Counted from the first letter of the stretch, positions 4,983 to 11,985 are shown. The stretch is DNA of 12,094 nt from Methanobrevibacter sp. (GCA_016838945.1 JADLKP010000049.1:1-12094), one strand, 5' to 3'. Program-made: numbers and translations. Notes: generated by a model not told the origin, from the letters alone.

Positions 4983-6431
4983 ATGTCAATTAAAGAAAGT
5001 CTTGAAAAGGTAAGAGATAATGTATGGGAGCTCCCAAGCAGTTATAAAAAGGAAATGAGAGTTCCTGGAAGAATGTATCTTGATGATGAAGCTGTTCAAA
5101 ATATTGAAGAAGGCGCTCTTGAACAGGTAGCTAATGTTGCATGTATGCCTGGTATTCAAGGTGCATCCATCGCTATGCCAGATATTCACTTTGGATACGG
5201 TTTCAGCATTGGTGGTGTAGGAGCTTTTAATTATAATAATGGAGTTGTAAGTCCTGGAGGAGTAGGTTTTGATATTAACTGTGGAGTCAGAATGCTCAGA
5301 ACCAACTTGACTGAAGATGAAATCAAGCCAAAACTTAAGGAGCTTACTGAAGTTTTATTTAAGAACATTCCATCCGGTGTAGGAAGTAAAGGTCAAATAA
5401 GACTTAAGGATAATGAAATCAATGAAGTCTTGGACTATGGTGCTTGGTGGGCTGTCGAACGTGGATTCGGTTGGGAAGATGACCTTAAATTCCTAGAAGA
5501 AAATGGTAGGATGAAGGAAGCTGAATCTGCGATTGTAAGTGATAAGGCTAAAAAAAGAGGAATTCCTCAATTAGGCTCATTAGGTTCTGGAAACCACTTC
5601 CTTGAAGTTCAAAAAATTGAAGAAATCTATGATGAGACTGTAGCGAAGGCATTTGGTCTTGAAGCAGGATCAATAGCAATCATGATTCACAGTGGTTCAA
5701 GAGGATGTGGACACCAAATCTGTTCTGATTACTTAAGAAAAATGGATAAGGCTTATAGAAATTATAAAATCAATATCCCTGATAGGCAATTGGCCTGTGC
5801 ACCTATTGATTCCAAAGAGGCTCAAGGCTACTTGAAGGCTATGGCTGCTGGTGCTAATTATGCATGGGCAAATCGTCAAATGATGTCCCATTGGGTTAGA
5901 GAATCCTTTGAAGAGGTATTCTCTCGCAGTGCTGATGATATGGATATGGGCATAATCTATGATGTTGCACATAACATTGCTAAAAAGGAAGTTCATAAGG
6001 TAAAAGGTTCCCATATGGAAGTTCTTGTTCATAGAAAAGGAGCTACCCGTGCATTCGGTCCTGGAAGACGTGAAATCCCTAAGGAATACCGTTCTGTAGG
6101 TCAACCTGTATTGATTCCTGGAACTATGGGTACTGCATCCTATATCTTGCATGGTACCGATGTGGCTATGGAAGAGACCTTCGGTTCAACCGCTCACGGT
6201 GCAGGAAGAGTCTTGTCAAGAACTGCAGCTAAAAAACAGTTCACTGCGGAAGGAATTGAAAAAGAATTGAATGCAAAAGGAATTCATGTAAAAGCAAATT
6301 CCGCTCCAGTTTTAGCTGAAGAGGCACCTGGTGCATACAAGAATGTCGATTCAGTTGTCAAAACATCTCACGATGCAGGAATTGCTAAATTAGTAGCTAA
6401 AGTTGTTCCTTTAGCAGTCACAAAAGGATAA
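4983..6431 (+). CDS. rtcB: RNA-splicing ligase RtcB (3'-phosphate/5'-OH)
   Basis: A 482-aa GTP- and Mn-dependent RNA ligase that joins RNA 2',3'-cyclic phosphate or 3'-phosphate ends to 5'-OH ends. In archaea it seals tRNA halves after intron removal. The metal ligands are all present: Asp97 and Cys100 in GGVGFDINCGVRM (92-104), His205 in GSGNHFLEVQ (201-210), His236 in IHSGSRGCGHQ (235-245), and His330 in YDVAHN (326-331). The nucleophile that carries GMP is His405 in GSTAHGAGR (401-409). HRKGATRAFGPGRREIP (350-366) is also conserved. No intein interrupts it, although inteins are common in this family. The ATG at 4983 is preferred over GTG at 4974 because GTGAT (4974-4978) then acts as the binding site with 4-nt spacing, and the length matches relatives. 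Archease is encoded divergently upstream, which fits their shared function. Confidence 0.96.
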   Translation: MSIKESLEKVRDNVWELPSSYKKEMRVPGRMYLDDEAVQNIEEGALEQVANVACMPGIQGASIAMPDIHFGYGFSIGGVGAFNYNNGVVSPGGVGFDINCGVRMLRTNLTEDEIKPKLKELTEVLFKNIPSGVGSKGQIRLKDNEINEVLDYGAWWAVERGFGWEDDLKFLEENGRMKEAESAIVSDKAKKRGIPQLGSLGSGNHFLEVQKIEEIYDETVAKAFGLEAGSIAIMIHSGSRGCGHQICSDYLRKMDKAYRNYKINIPDRQLACAPIDSKEAQGYLKAMAAGANYAWANRQMMSHWVRESFEEVFSRSADDMDMGIIYDVAHNIAKKEVHKVKGSHMEVLVHRKGATRAFGPGRREIPKEYRSVGQPVLIPGTMGTASYILHGTDVAMEETFGSTAHGAGRVLSRTAAKKQFTAEGIEKELNAKGIHVKANSAPVLAEEAPGAYKNVDSVVKTSHDAGIAKLVAKVVPLAVTKG

Positions 6432-6472
6432 TATTTTATCCTTAACTTTTTTTATTTTAAAATAAGTTATTT

Positions 6473-6517
6473 ATTAAAATAATTTATATTAAAATGATTT
6501 ACATTAAAATAATTTAT
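6473..6517. repeat. three 15-bp tandem repeats after rtcB
   Basis: Units ATTAAAATAATTTAT (6473-6487), ATTAAAATGATTTAC (6488-6502) and ATTAAAATAATTTAT (6503-6517); the middle copy differs at two positions. They lie between rtcB and the phosphorylase gene. A 14-nt palindrome TTATTTTAAAATAA precedes them at 6452-6465. The period is the same as in the array at 4106-4150, although the unit is different. Confidence 0.8.
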
Positions 6518-6565
6518 TTAATTTATTAAAATATTAATTATTTTCATTTTTATTGAGGTTATTGT

Positions 6566-7339
6566 ATGATTGGAATTATTGGTGGTAGTGGAGTAGAGGA
6601 AATAAGTGAATTGGCAGATGCAACTGAAACCAAAATTGTTGAGACTGAATATGGCTCTGTTGAGGTTTCCCTTTTAAGCATTGGGGATAAGACAGTTGCT
6701 TTCATACCAAGACATTCTAAAGGTCACACTTGCCCTCCGCATAAGATCAATTTTAAGGCAAACATTATGGCATTGAAGGAGATAGGTGTTAATCAGATCA
6801 TGGCTACAAATGCTGTAGGGTCTCTTGACATTGATATTGGTCCAGGATCCATTGTTCTCCCAGATGACTTTTTGGATTTCACTGTAAATAGGGATAGGAC
6901 TTTCTATGATGATGAAGTTATACATATTGACATGACAGAACCGTTCTGCAACAGATTAAGGGGAGCCATTTTAGCAAATTCAGAATGTGTGAATGGGCCT
7001 GTAGTTGATGGAGGCACAATTGTCTGTACAGAAGGGCCAAGATTTGAAACTCCTGCTGAGATTAAAATGTTAAGCATACTTGGAGGATCAATTGTTGGGA
7101 TGACCACATTGCCTGAAGCTGTTCTTGCAAGGGAAAAGGAGATGTGTTATGCTTCTATAGCAGTTGTTTCCAATTATTCAACTTCAATTTCTCCGACCAA
7201 ACTAAATACAGAAGAAGTCCTTGAAATAATGGCTCAAAAGAAAGGGGAATTGATTGACTTATTGTTCAATACAATTAAGGAATTACCTATAGATTATGAT
7301 TGTGATTGTCAACATATTTTAGATGATGCACATATGTAA
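6566..7339 (+). CDS. purine nucleoside / methylthioinosine phosphorylase (MTAP family)
   Basis: A 257-aa member of the trimeric MTAP/PNP family, which splits nucleosides with phosphate. Seen: the phosphate loop GGSGV at residues 6-10, PRHSKGHTCPPHKINFKAN at 48-66, TNAVGSLDIDIGPGSIVLPDD at 81-101 (the key points being Gly85 and the IGPG turn), CTEGPRFETPAEI at 154-166, and GMTTLPEAVLARE at 178-190 with Met179. The base-binding loop reads SNYSTS at 202-207. Human MTAP has Asp-Tyr-Asp here for adenine; Asn203 and Ser205 instead suggest 6-oxopurine bases, as in archaeal S-methyl-5'-thioinosine phosphorylase. That enzyme acts after a deaminase in methanogens. A C-terminal Cys-x-Cys (246, 248) resembles the disulfide motif of some archaeal MTAP/PNP enzymes. 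GAGGT at 6555-6559 supports the start. A dispersed repeat begins just after the stop. Confidence 0.88.
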   Translation: MIGIIGGSGVEEISELADATETKIVETEYGSVEVSLLSIGDKTVAFIPRHSKGHTCPPHKINFKANIMALKEIGVNQIMATNAVGSLDIDIGPGSIVLPDDFLDFTVNRDRTFYDDEVIHIDMTEPFCNRLRGAILANSECVNGPVVDGGTIVCTEGPRFETPAEIKMLSILGGSIVGMTTLPEAVLAREKEMCYASIAVVSNYSTSISPTKLNTEEVLEIMAQKKGELIDLLFNTIKELPIDYDCDCQHILDDAHM

Positions 7340-7340
7340 T

Positions 7341-7387
7341 TCAAACTTTTACTCGCTTCGCTCGCAAAAGTTTGATCAAAACTCTTT
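7341..7387 (+). repeat. dispersed repeat, copy 2, likely terminator
   Basis: Begins one base after the phosphorylase stop codon. TCAAACTTTT and AAAAGTTTGA form a perfect 10-bp stem around ACTCGCTTCGCTCGC, and a second palindrome TTTGATCAAA overlaps the 3' arm before a T-rich run. It matches the element at 3480-3528 closely; copy 1 has two extra bases in the loop. The loop's CTCGCTTCGCTC is a mirror repeat. Confidence 0.7.
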
Positions 7388-7411
7388 TTATTTGTTTGAG
7401 TAAATAATATC

Positions 7412-7506
7412 TTTTTACTTTTTTTACTATTTCTACTTTTTTATTTTTACTTTTTTCAGTATTTTTACTTTTTTTACTATTTCTACTTTTTTATTTTTAC
7501 TTTTTT
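7412..7506. repeat. T-rich direct repeat, two identical 45-bp copies
   Basis: The 45-bp segment at 7412-7456 recurs without change at 7462-7506, separated by CAGTA, so the period is 50 bp. It is built from TTTTTAC-like units and continues with further TTTTTTTAC units to about 7530. It lies in the gap after the phosphorylase gene and may help stop transcription; it probably arose by duplication or slippage. Confidence 0.85.
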
Positions 7507-7549
7507 TACTTTTTTTACTTTTTTTTTTATTTTATTTTTAATATTTTCA

Positions 7550-7675
7550 CTATTTTTTATAAAATTCAAAACCTTTATATGCAACGGAGGTTATATACTT
7601 GTTACCATCAACCACATAATCTAAAATTTTCAAACCACCTTTGAAAATGGATTTAATTAATGGGTATAAATCCAT
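7550..7675 (-). CDS. 41-aa small protein, possibly the main part of an interrupted gene
   Basis: A minus-strand ORF not recognised as a known family. It starts MDLYPLIKSIFKGGLKIL and contains DYVVDGNKYITSVAYKGFEF before ending in two lysines. Composition and codon use look coding, with a Lys/Gly/Ile-rich helix followed by an aromatic, possibly strand-forming end. No ribosome binding site precedes this ATG. The same frame, however, continues upstream through a single TAG (7691-7693) to an ATG at 7723 that does have a good site, AGGAGTGAT at 7729-7737. The original gene may therefore have run from 7723 to 7550 (58 codons) and been cut by a nonsense mutation, or a 10-codon leader may precede the 41-aa protein. 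Existence as a coding sequence is moderately supported; function is unknown. Confidence 0.4.
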   Translation of the reverse strand: MDLYPLIKSIFKGGLKILDYVVDGNKYITSVAYKGFEFYKK

Positions 7676-7690
7676 GATTATGTCGTTGGT

Positions 7691-7723
7691 CTACACCAAT
7701 AGATTATCACACAAAATCATCAT
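7691..7723 (-). other. 10-codon ORF with strong ribosome binding site, in frame with 7550-7675
   Basis: ATG at 7723, preceded by AGGAGTGAT (7729-7737), encodes MMILCDNLLV and stops at TAG. The next ATG in the same frame, 15 nt after the TAG, starts the 41-aa ORF. It is either the 5' part of a broken gene or a leader peptide. Confidence 0.35.
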
Positions 7724-7944
7724 AGTAAATCACTCCTTATTTCGTTTGTTCATATAATATCTAGTCATGTTTTTCATCCTTTGTGTTGTTTCGGATTTCA
7801 TTAGATGTGTAATTTATTGGTGTTTAATGAACTTGGTTGGGTTATTATCAATATGTTCAAGGGGGCTTATTGATAATGGGAGGGAATGTTCATTATTGTC
7901 GTATTTTGCTGTTGAACTTTTTTTTTTATTTCGAGGTATTTTTT

Positions 7945-8652
7945 ATGAATGATTTTGGTTTAGTGCAATTGATTTGGATTAAGAGATTGGTAAGTGAGAC
8001 AACTAGAATAAATACTTTAATTGAATGTGATAGATTGTATAAAAAAGATCTAAATAGATATAAATCTGTCATTTCTGCTATTGATGACTTCTGCGCATTT
8101 GTAATCAACTCCCAAAACTGGAGAGATGTCAAAAATATTTCAAGCATTGTTGATGAAGTTGAAATGGTGTTGTTCCAACATTTCTATGAACAGATAGATG
8201 CTTTTGAAGATGAAGAGGTTCATTTGGACTTATCCGGTGATGATGGGGTTAGTCTCAGATTTGAAAATCCGTTTATTGAAAACCAATCATTTGATGTTAT
8301 TGATGATGAATCATATATGGATATTGGCGGTCCTGTATTGGAAGGGGAAATTGCTGAGCTTCCTCATGAGATTGAATTTGATGTCTGCAATGCAAATTCA
8401 GTTTTAGACATCTTTGACATGAAACCTGGAGAGTCCCGTGAGATTTCAGTAGAAGATTTTATAAAAATCCTTATCCAAAATCAAGATGAGCTAAGCTTTA
8501 CCTTAGATCCGGAAACATTTCCTGATGAAGCGGATATCTTAAGTGAAGATGAGGAAGTTTCATTAGATGAATTCATTGCACACCTTATTGATCATAGTTC
8601 ATCAAAAGCAATGGGCTTTGGTTTGATCGATGATAATGAGGATTTTCAATAA
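7945..8652 (+). CDS. acidic protein of unknown function
   Basis: A 235-aa protein I do not recognise. Residues 1-85 look helical and carry most of the basic residues (IKRLVSETTRINTLIECDR around 12-30, then KKDLNRYK). From residue 64 to the end there are only five Lys or Arg, while Asp and Glu are very frequent, so the protein is strongly acidic. A short motif occurs twice near the end: EISVEDFIKILI at 166-177 and EVSLDEFIAHLI at 204-215. No signal peptide, membrane segment or catalytic motif is visible, so it is probably cytosolic. The ATG at 7945 is chosen because GAGGT at 7933-7937 has correct spacing; a longer frame from a TTG at 7837 would add 36 Phe-rich residues without a binding site. 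It stands alone, with about 290 nt to the next gene. The repeated motif suggests duplicated helix hairpins or binding segments. Confidence 0.75.
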   Translation: MNDFGLVQLIWIKRLVSETTRINTLIECDRLYKKDLNRYKSVISAIDDFCAFVINSQNWRDVKNISSIVDEVEMVLFQHFYEQIDAFEDEEVHLDLSGDDGVSLRFENPFIENQSFDVIDDESYMDIGGPVLEGEIAELPHEIEFDVCNANSVLDIFDMKPGESREISVEDFIKILIQNQDELSFTLDPETFPDEADILSEDEEVSLDEFIAHLIDHSSSKAMGFGLIDDNEDFQ

Positions 8653-8946
8653 TCACATCATTATCTTTTAAATGTTTTATCTGTTAACTGTTTTTAACTG
8701 TTTTTTATTTAATTAGACTTTTAATTTGCATCGTTTCATTTATCAAATTCTTCATTTTTTCTATTTTTTGACTTTTTCCAATTTAAATAATAAACTATTT
8801 ATTATAAAGATAATATAAATTAATTTATAAGGTTATGCAAGTTAATTATTATTTTAATGTATAATTAGGTAATGATTAACTCATTGCTTATAGGGTTTAT
8901 TAAAATTATTAAATGATTTACATTATTTCTTTTTGGAGGATTTTTA
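8653..8946. other. AT-rich intergenic region before the tocopherol cyclase-like gene
   Basis: No gene is seen. Two direct copies of TTAACTGTTTT are at about 8692-8712, and T-rich stretches follow that could end the upstream transcript. A TATA-like TTTATAAG is at 8824-8831, but it is far (about 115 nt) from the next start codon, so the promoter is not firmly located. Confidence 0.4.
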
Positions 8947-10095
8947 ATGAATAAAAGTGATTTGAAAAGAGACCATTATATGTTGAAAGGTCCCCTTGCT
9001 AAGCAAGGTTATGACTGGTGGTGGCATTCTTTCACTGCTTACAATAAGGAAACTGGGGAACCAAGACCATTCTTTATAGAATACTTCGTTTGTAACCCTG
9101 ATTTGGCTGAAGATGAACCTACCTTAGGTCAAGACCCTAAAAACATTGAAGCAGGAAAAAGACCATCTTACTGCATGTTAAAAGTAGGAGCATATGGAAA
9201 AGATCCTAAACAGATTCATAATTTCTATTCCATGAAAGACTTTCAATGTCCTGATGATAAATTGGACATTAAGATTGGAGAATACAGCTTGACTGAAACT
9301 CATATGACAGGTTACTGTAAAGTCACTGAAGATGAAGCACGTGATCATCCTGAATATATGTCTGATGCAGGAGAAATGAAATGGGATTTGGATATCGATA
9401 AACAAATTACTTTTAATGTAGGTTATGGTGCTAACAGTTTCTTTAGAAAAATAAATGCTTTTGAAATGTTTTGGCACGCTGAAGGAATCAAGACTCAATA
9501 TAGTGGAACCGTTGAATTGGATGGTGTTGAGTATGAAGTAATTCCTGAAAAATCCTTCGGATATGCAGATAAAAACTGGGGTGGAGACTTTACAAGCCCT
9601 TGGTTATGGATATCCTCCTGTAATTTAACAAGTTTAATCACAGGCAAAAAACTTAATAATTCCGCTTTTGAAGCTGGTGGTGGAAAACCTAAGGCATTCG
9701 GCATTTCCCTTCCTCGTAAGCTATTGATTGGATTCTATTATGAAGGAAAGATGTATGAGTACAACTTTGCAAGATTCTGGAATAATGTAAGAGTCGATTT
9801 CGGATTTAAAGAAGGGAAAATAGATAATGAATGGTATATCAACTGCAGTAATTGGAACAGCAAGCTTGAATTGAAACTATACTGCAAGCGTGATGAAATG
9901 ATGCTTTTCAACTATGAAGCTCCTACCGGTAAAAAACTTCACACCCGTCTTTGGAATGGTGGAAGCGGTTACGGTGAAATCAAATTGATGAAAAAGGATG
10001 GAACCCTAATCGACCATATAAAAATAGAAAATGCCGGTTGTGAATACGGGGAATATGATGATGACAGAACACATAATGTTATAGATGATAGATAA
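8947..10095 (+). CDS. tocopherol cyclase-like protein
   Basis: A 382-aa protein resembling the tocopherol cyclase family (plant VTE1 and its bacterial relatives). VTE1 closes the chromanol ring of vitamin E; the fold is a two-domain lipocalin-like beta barrel. The best match is YADKNWGGDF at residues 206-215 followed by SPWLWIS at 218-224, parallel to the YAEKNWG...W.W signature of VTE1. The N-terminal YDWWWHSF at 22-29 and PFFIEYFVCNP at 41-51 fit the start of the first barrel. There is no signal peptide or membrane helix. GGAGGA at 8935-8940 gives a strong binding site for the ATG. The next gene is a phytol/dolichol-kinase family protein, which supports an isoprenoid or quinone substrate. 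Methanogens are not known to make tocopherol, so the true substrate is unknown and it may instead act as a lipocalin-type binder or hydratase. Confidence 0.7.
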   Translation: MNKSDLKRDHYMLKGPLAKQGYDWWWHSFTAYNKETGEPRPFFIEYFVCNPDLAEDEPTLGQDPKNIEAGKRPSYCMLKVGAYGKDPKQIHNFYSMKDFQCPDDKLDIKIGEYSLTETHMTGYCKVTEDEARDHPEYMSDAGEMKWDLDIDKQITFNVGYGANSFFRKINAFEMFWHAEGIKTQYSGTVELDGVEYEVIPEKSFGYADKNWGGDFTSPWLWISSCNLTSLITGKKLNNSAFEAGGGKPKAFGISLPRKLLIGFYYEGKMYEYNFARFWNNVRVDFGFKEGKIDNEWYINCSNWNSKLELKLYCKRDEMMLFNYEAPTGKKLHTRLWNGGSGYGEIKLMKKDGTLIDHIKIENAGCEYGEYDDDRTHNVIDDR

Positions 10096-10214
10096 GGTCT
10101 ATGACATTTATTTTTTATCCTTCTGACTTCTTAATTAATTTAACTTTCATTGTTTCATTATTTTTATTATTTATGATCTATTTAATCATTATTTTGTTTT
10201 AGAGAGTAGATATT

Positions 10215-10904
10215 ATGTTGTTTTCAGATATGATTGCTTTAATTATTGTTTATCTTTATGTTGTTGTAATCTTTATATTGGCGGAAAAGGTTTTAAAAAG
10301 TAAACCTGAAGTATCACGTAAGTTTTTGCACATTATGGTAGGTAATATGATCTTTGCTATGCCATTCTTCTCCAATCCATGGATCATGCTTTTATTCATT
10401 ACTTTGCCGGTAACTGTTGCGCTCTTCTTCCTTACAGATTATTCACCTATTAAAATTAAGAACAGCGTTACTGAGTCTGGCCATGCATTAGGATTGTTCT
10501 TCTATGCATTGATTTGGTCAATCTTACTCTTGATTTACCCAATATTAATCGATCCTAACTTGCTTTGGATTGTAGCATTGGCTATTGTTCCTTTAGTATA
10601 CGGTGATGGATTTGCAGCTCTTGTCGGTGGAAAATGGGGCAGAATCAAATACCACATCTTTGGTGGAGAAAAAACCCTTGCAGGTTCCCTTGCAATGCTT
10701 GCAGTAACTGCAGTTCTTTCCGTATTTGTATGGGTATTCTATGGTGCAATGGGATATGCCCTTCCAGAACTTAACTTCTGGTACATTTTGATTATTTCTG
10801 CACTTGCAACTGTTGCAGAAGCTATCAGTTATGGTGGAATTGACAACCTTACCGTTCCTTCCGTAACTTCAATTTTGTATTATTTGGTTGCAACCGTATT
10901 ATGA
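10215..10904 (+). CDS. phytol/dolichol kinase-family membrane protein
   Basis: A 229-aa integral membrane protein with about six or seven helices (clear ones near residues 5-24, 43-73, 91-112, 116-130, 156-178 and 188-204). It matches the CTP-dependent polyprenol kinase family, which includes plant phytol kinase VTE5 and yeast dolichol kinase Sec59. Seen: SRKFLHI at 34-40, YGDGFAALVGGKWG at 129-142, GGEKTLAGSLAM at 150-161, and AEAISYGGIDNLTVP at 201-215; these are the family's conserved blocks, including the DNLTVP signature. It would phosphorylate a prenyl alcohol such as phytol or geranylgeraniol to its monophosphate at the membrane. It lies 119 nt after the tocopherol cyclase-like gene. 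The ATG at 10215 has only a weak site (GAGAGTAG), and an ATG at 10230 is an alternative. A hairpin terminator follows directly. The exact alcohol substrate is not determinable here. Confidence 0.82.
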   Translation: MLFSDMIALIIVYLYVVVIFILAEKVLKSKPEVSRKFLHIMVGNMIFAMPFFSNPWIMLLFITLPVTVALFFLTDYSPIKIKNSVTESGHALGLFFYALIWSILLLIYPILIDPNLLWIVALAIVPLVYGDGFAALVGGKWGRIKYHIFGGEKTLAGSLAMLAVTAVLSVFVWVFYGAMGYALPELNFWYILIISALATVAEAISYGGIDNLTVPSVTSILYYLVATVL

Positions 10905-10905
10905 T

Positions 10906-10950
10906 GTTATCACTTATTGTGATAACCTTTCTTATTTTTTCTTATTTTTT
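10906..10950 (+). terminator. hairpin and T-tract terminator
   Basis: GTTATCAC (10906-10913) and GTGATAAC (10919-10926) form a perfect 8-bp stem with loop TTATT, starting one base after the phytol kinase stop codon. It is followed by CTTATTTTTT repeated in tandem. This ends the transcript of the two preceding genes. Confidence 0.8.
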
Positions 10951-10976
10951 CTTATCTTTGTCATTCCATTTTATTT

Positions 10977-11023
10977 TAGCATTGCCTTTTTTTTTAACAA
11001 TGTCATTTTATACTAAATGCTAA
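10977..11023. repeat. inverted repeat TTAGCATT / AATGCTAA
   Basis: An exact 8-bp inverted repeat (10977-10984 and 11016-11023) with a 31-nt T-rich loop, between the kinase terminator and the SDR promoter. It may be a secondary terminator or a regulator site; the role is unknown. Confidence 0.4.
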
Positions 11024-11051
11024 TAATATTAATATCTAATTTAATAAAAAG

Positions 11052-11067
11052 GAAAAATTTATATTAA
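11052..11067 (+). promoter_or_regulatory. possible BRE/TATA promoter of the SDR gene
   Basis: GAAAAA directly followed by TTTATATTAAG fits the archaeal BRE plus TATA arrangement. Transcription would begin near 11088, about 90 nt before the ATG. A second TATA-like CTTATAAAC is at 11083-11091. The SDR gene therefore appears to be transcribed separately from the kinase gene. Confidence 0.45.
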
Positions 11068-11179
11068 GTATCCAAGATAAATCTTATAAACAACCTATAA
11101 TTTTAAACTATTTTTTTTATTTTCCTTTTCATTTTTATCGGTTGTGTTTAGTATTGTAGGTTGTACTTTGGTGATGAAA

Positions 11180-11944
11180 ATGGCAAGGTTAGAAGATAAA
11201 GTTGCAATTATTACCGGTGCTACTGCAGGTATGGGTAAAGCTATGGCTAAACTCTTTTCACAGGAAGGGGCATCTGTAGTCTTATTTGCAAGACGTGAGG
11301 AAAGATTGGAAAATTTAGTTGCAGAAATTGAAGATACTGGCGGAAAAGCCATTTATTATGCAGGAGATGTTTCCAAACAAGAAGACATTGATGCATTGAT
11401 CAATTTGACTATTAAAGAATTTGGGAAAATTGATATAGCTGTTAATAATGCAGGAATTATGGATAATTTTAAGACTATTGTTAATGTTGATGATGAATTA
11501 TGGGACAAAGTCTTTGACGTTAATGTGACCGGACCTATGAGACTTTATAGGGCAGTTATTCCTAAAATGCTTGAAAAAGGTGGAGGATCTCTTGTAACAG
11601 TTGCTTCAATTGGTGGATTATACGGTAAAGTAAGCGGTACTGCATATACTGCATCTAAACATGCCGTAATCGGTATGTCTAAAAGTGCTGCTTGGCAATA
11701 TGCTAAACAGGGCATTCGCTGTAATGTCATTGCTCCAGGTGGAGTGAATACTGAGATTGCATCTACTATGGACCCTGCAAAAATGGATATGGAGGGTTAT
11801 GGTGCCGTTGCACCATTTGTTGAAATGAATCCAAAAATGGGTGAAGCAGAAGAAATTGCAGAACTTGCATTATTCTTGGCATCTGACGAGGCATCTTTAG
11901 TCAATGGTGCAGTAATTACTGCAGACGGCGGATGGACTGCTTAA
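11180..11944 (+). CDS. short-chain dehydrogenase/reductase (classical SDR)
   Basis: A 254-aa classical SDR, an NAD(P)-dependent oxidoreductase acting on alcohols or ketones. The cofactor motif TGATAGMG is at residues 12-19, the acidic Asp63 is in AGDVS, and NNAG is at 89-92. The catalytic tetrad is complete: Asn115, Ser143, Tyr156 and Lys160 (YTASK). Ala37-Arg38-Arg39 after the second strand suggests NADPH. PGGVNTEI at 186-193 and ADGGW at 248-252 are usual C-terminal elements. The frame is open to 11144 but the ATG at 11180 is preferred: GGTGAT at 11170-11175 is correctly spaced and MARLEDKVAIITGAT is a typical SDR start. Such enzymes are abundant in gut bacteria and rarer in hydrogenotrophic methanogens, so transfer is possible. 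Proximity to prenyl-alcohol genes is suggestive, but it has its own promoter and terminator, and the substrate is unknown. Confidence 0.92.
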   Translation: MARLEDKVAIITGATAGMGKAMAKLFSQEGASVVLFARREERLENLVAEIEDTGGKAIYYAGDVSKQEDIDALINLTIKEFGKIDIAVNNAGIMDNFKTIVNVDDELWDKVFDVNVTGPMRLYRAVIPKMLEKGGGSLVTVASIGGLYGKVSGTAYTASKHAVIGMSKSAAWQYAKQGIRCNVIAPGGVNTEIASTMDPAKMDMEGYGAVAPFVEMNPKMGEAEEIAELALFLASDEASLVNGAVITADGGWTA

Positions 11945-11956
11945 ATCAATTTTATT

Positions 11957-11985
11957 GATGAGTTTTCATAAACTCATCTTTTTTT
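11957..11985 (+). terminator. hairpin and T-run terminator after SDR gene
   Basis: GATGAGTTT (11957-11965) and AAACTCATC (11970-11978) form a perfect 9-bp stem with loop TCAT, followed by seven Ts. It starts 12 nt after the SDR stop codon. An overlapping 6-bp repeat ATCAAT/ATTGAT at 11945-11959 could form instead. Confidence 0.88.

Noticed and set aside
7412..7530. Repeats considered as a CRISPR array
   Set aside because: Low-complexity T-rich units, only two long copies, a 5-bp spacer and no cas genes.
7691..7693. TAG read as pyrrolysine
   Set aside because: Pyrrolysine use is known from Methanosarcinales and Methanomassiliicoccales, not from this order, and no pyl genes are in the window.
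7767..7944. 61-codon plus-strand ORF and the TTG-started extension of the acidic protein
   Set aside because: No ribosome binding site, composition is Phe/Leu-rich from T-rich DNA, and the ATG at 7945 has a proper GAGGT site.
8692..8712. TTAACTGTTTT direct repeats considered as mini-ORB origin boxes
   Set aside because: They match the Methanothermobacter box only partly and lie far from cdc6; T-rich direct repeats are expected here.
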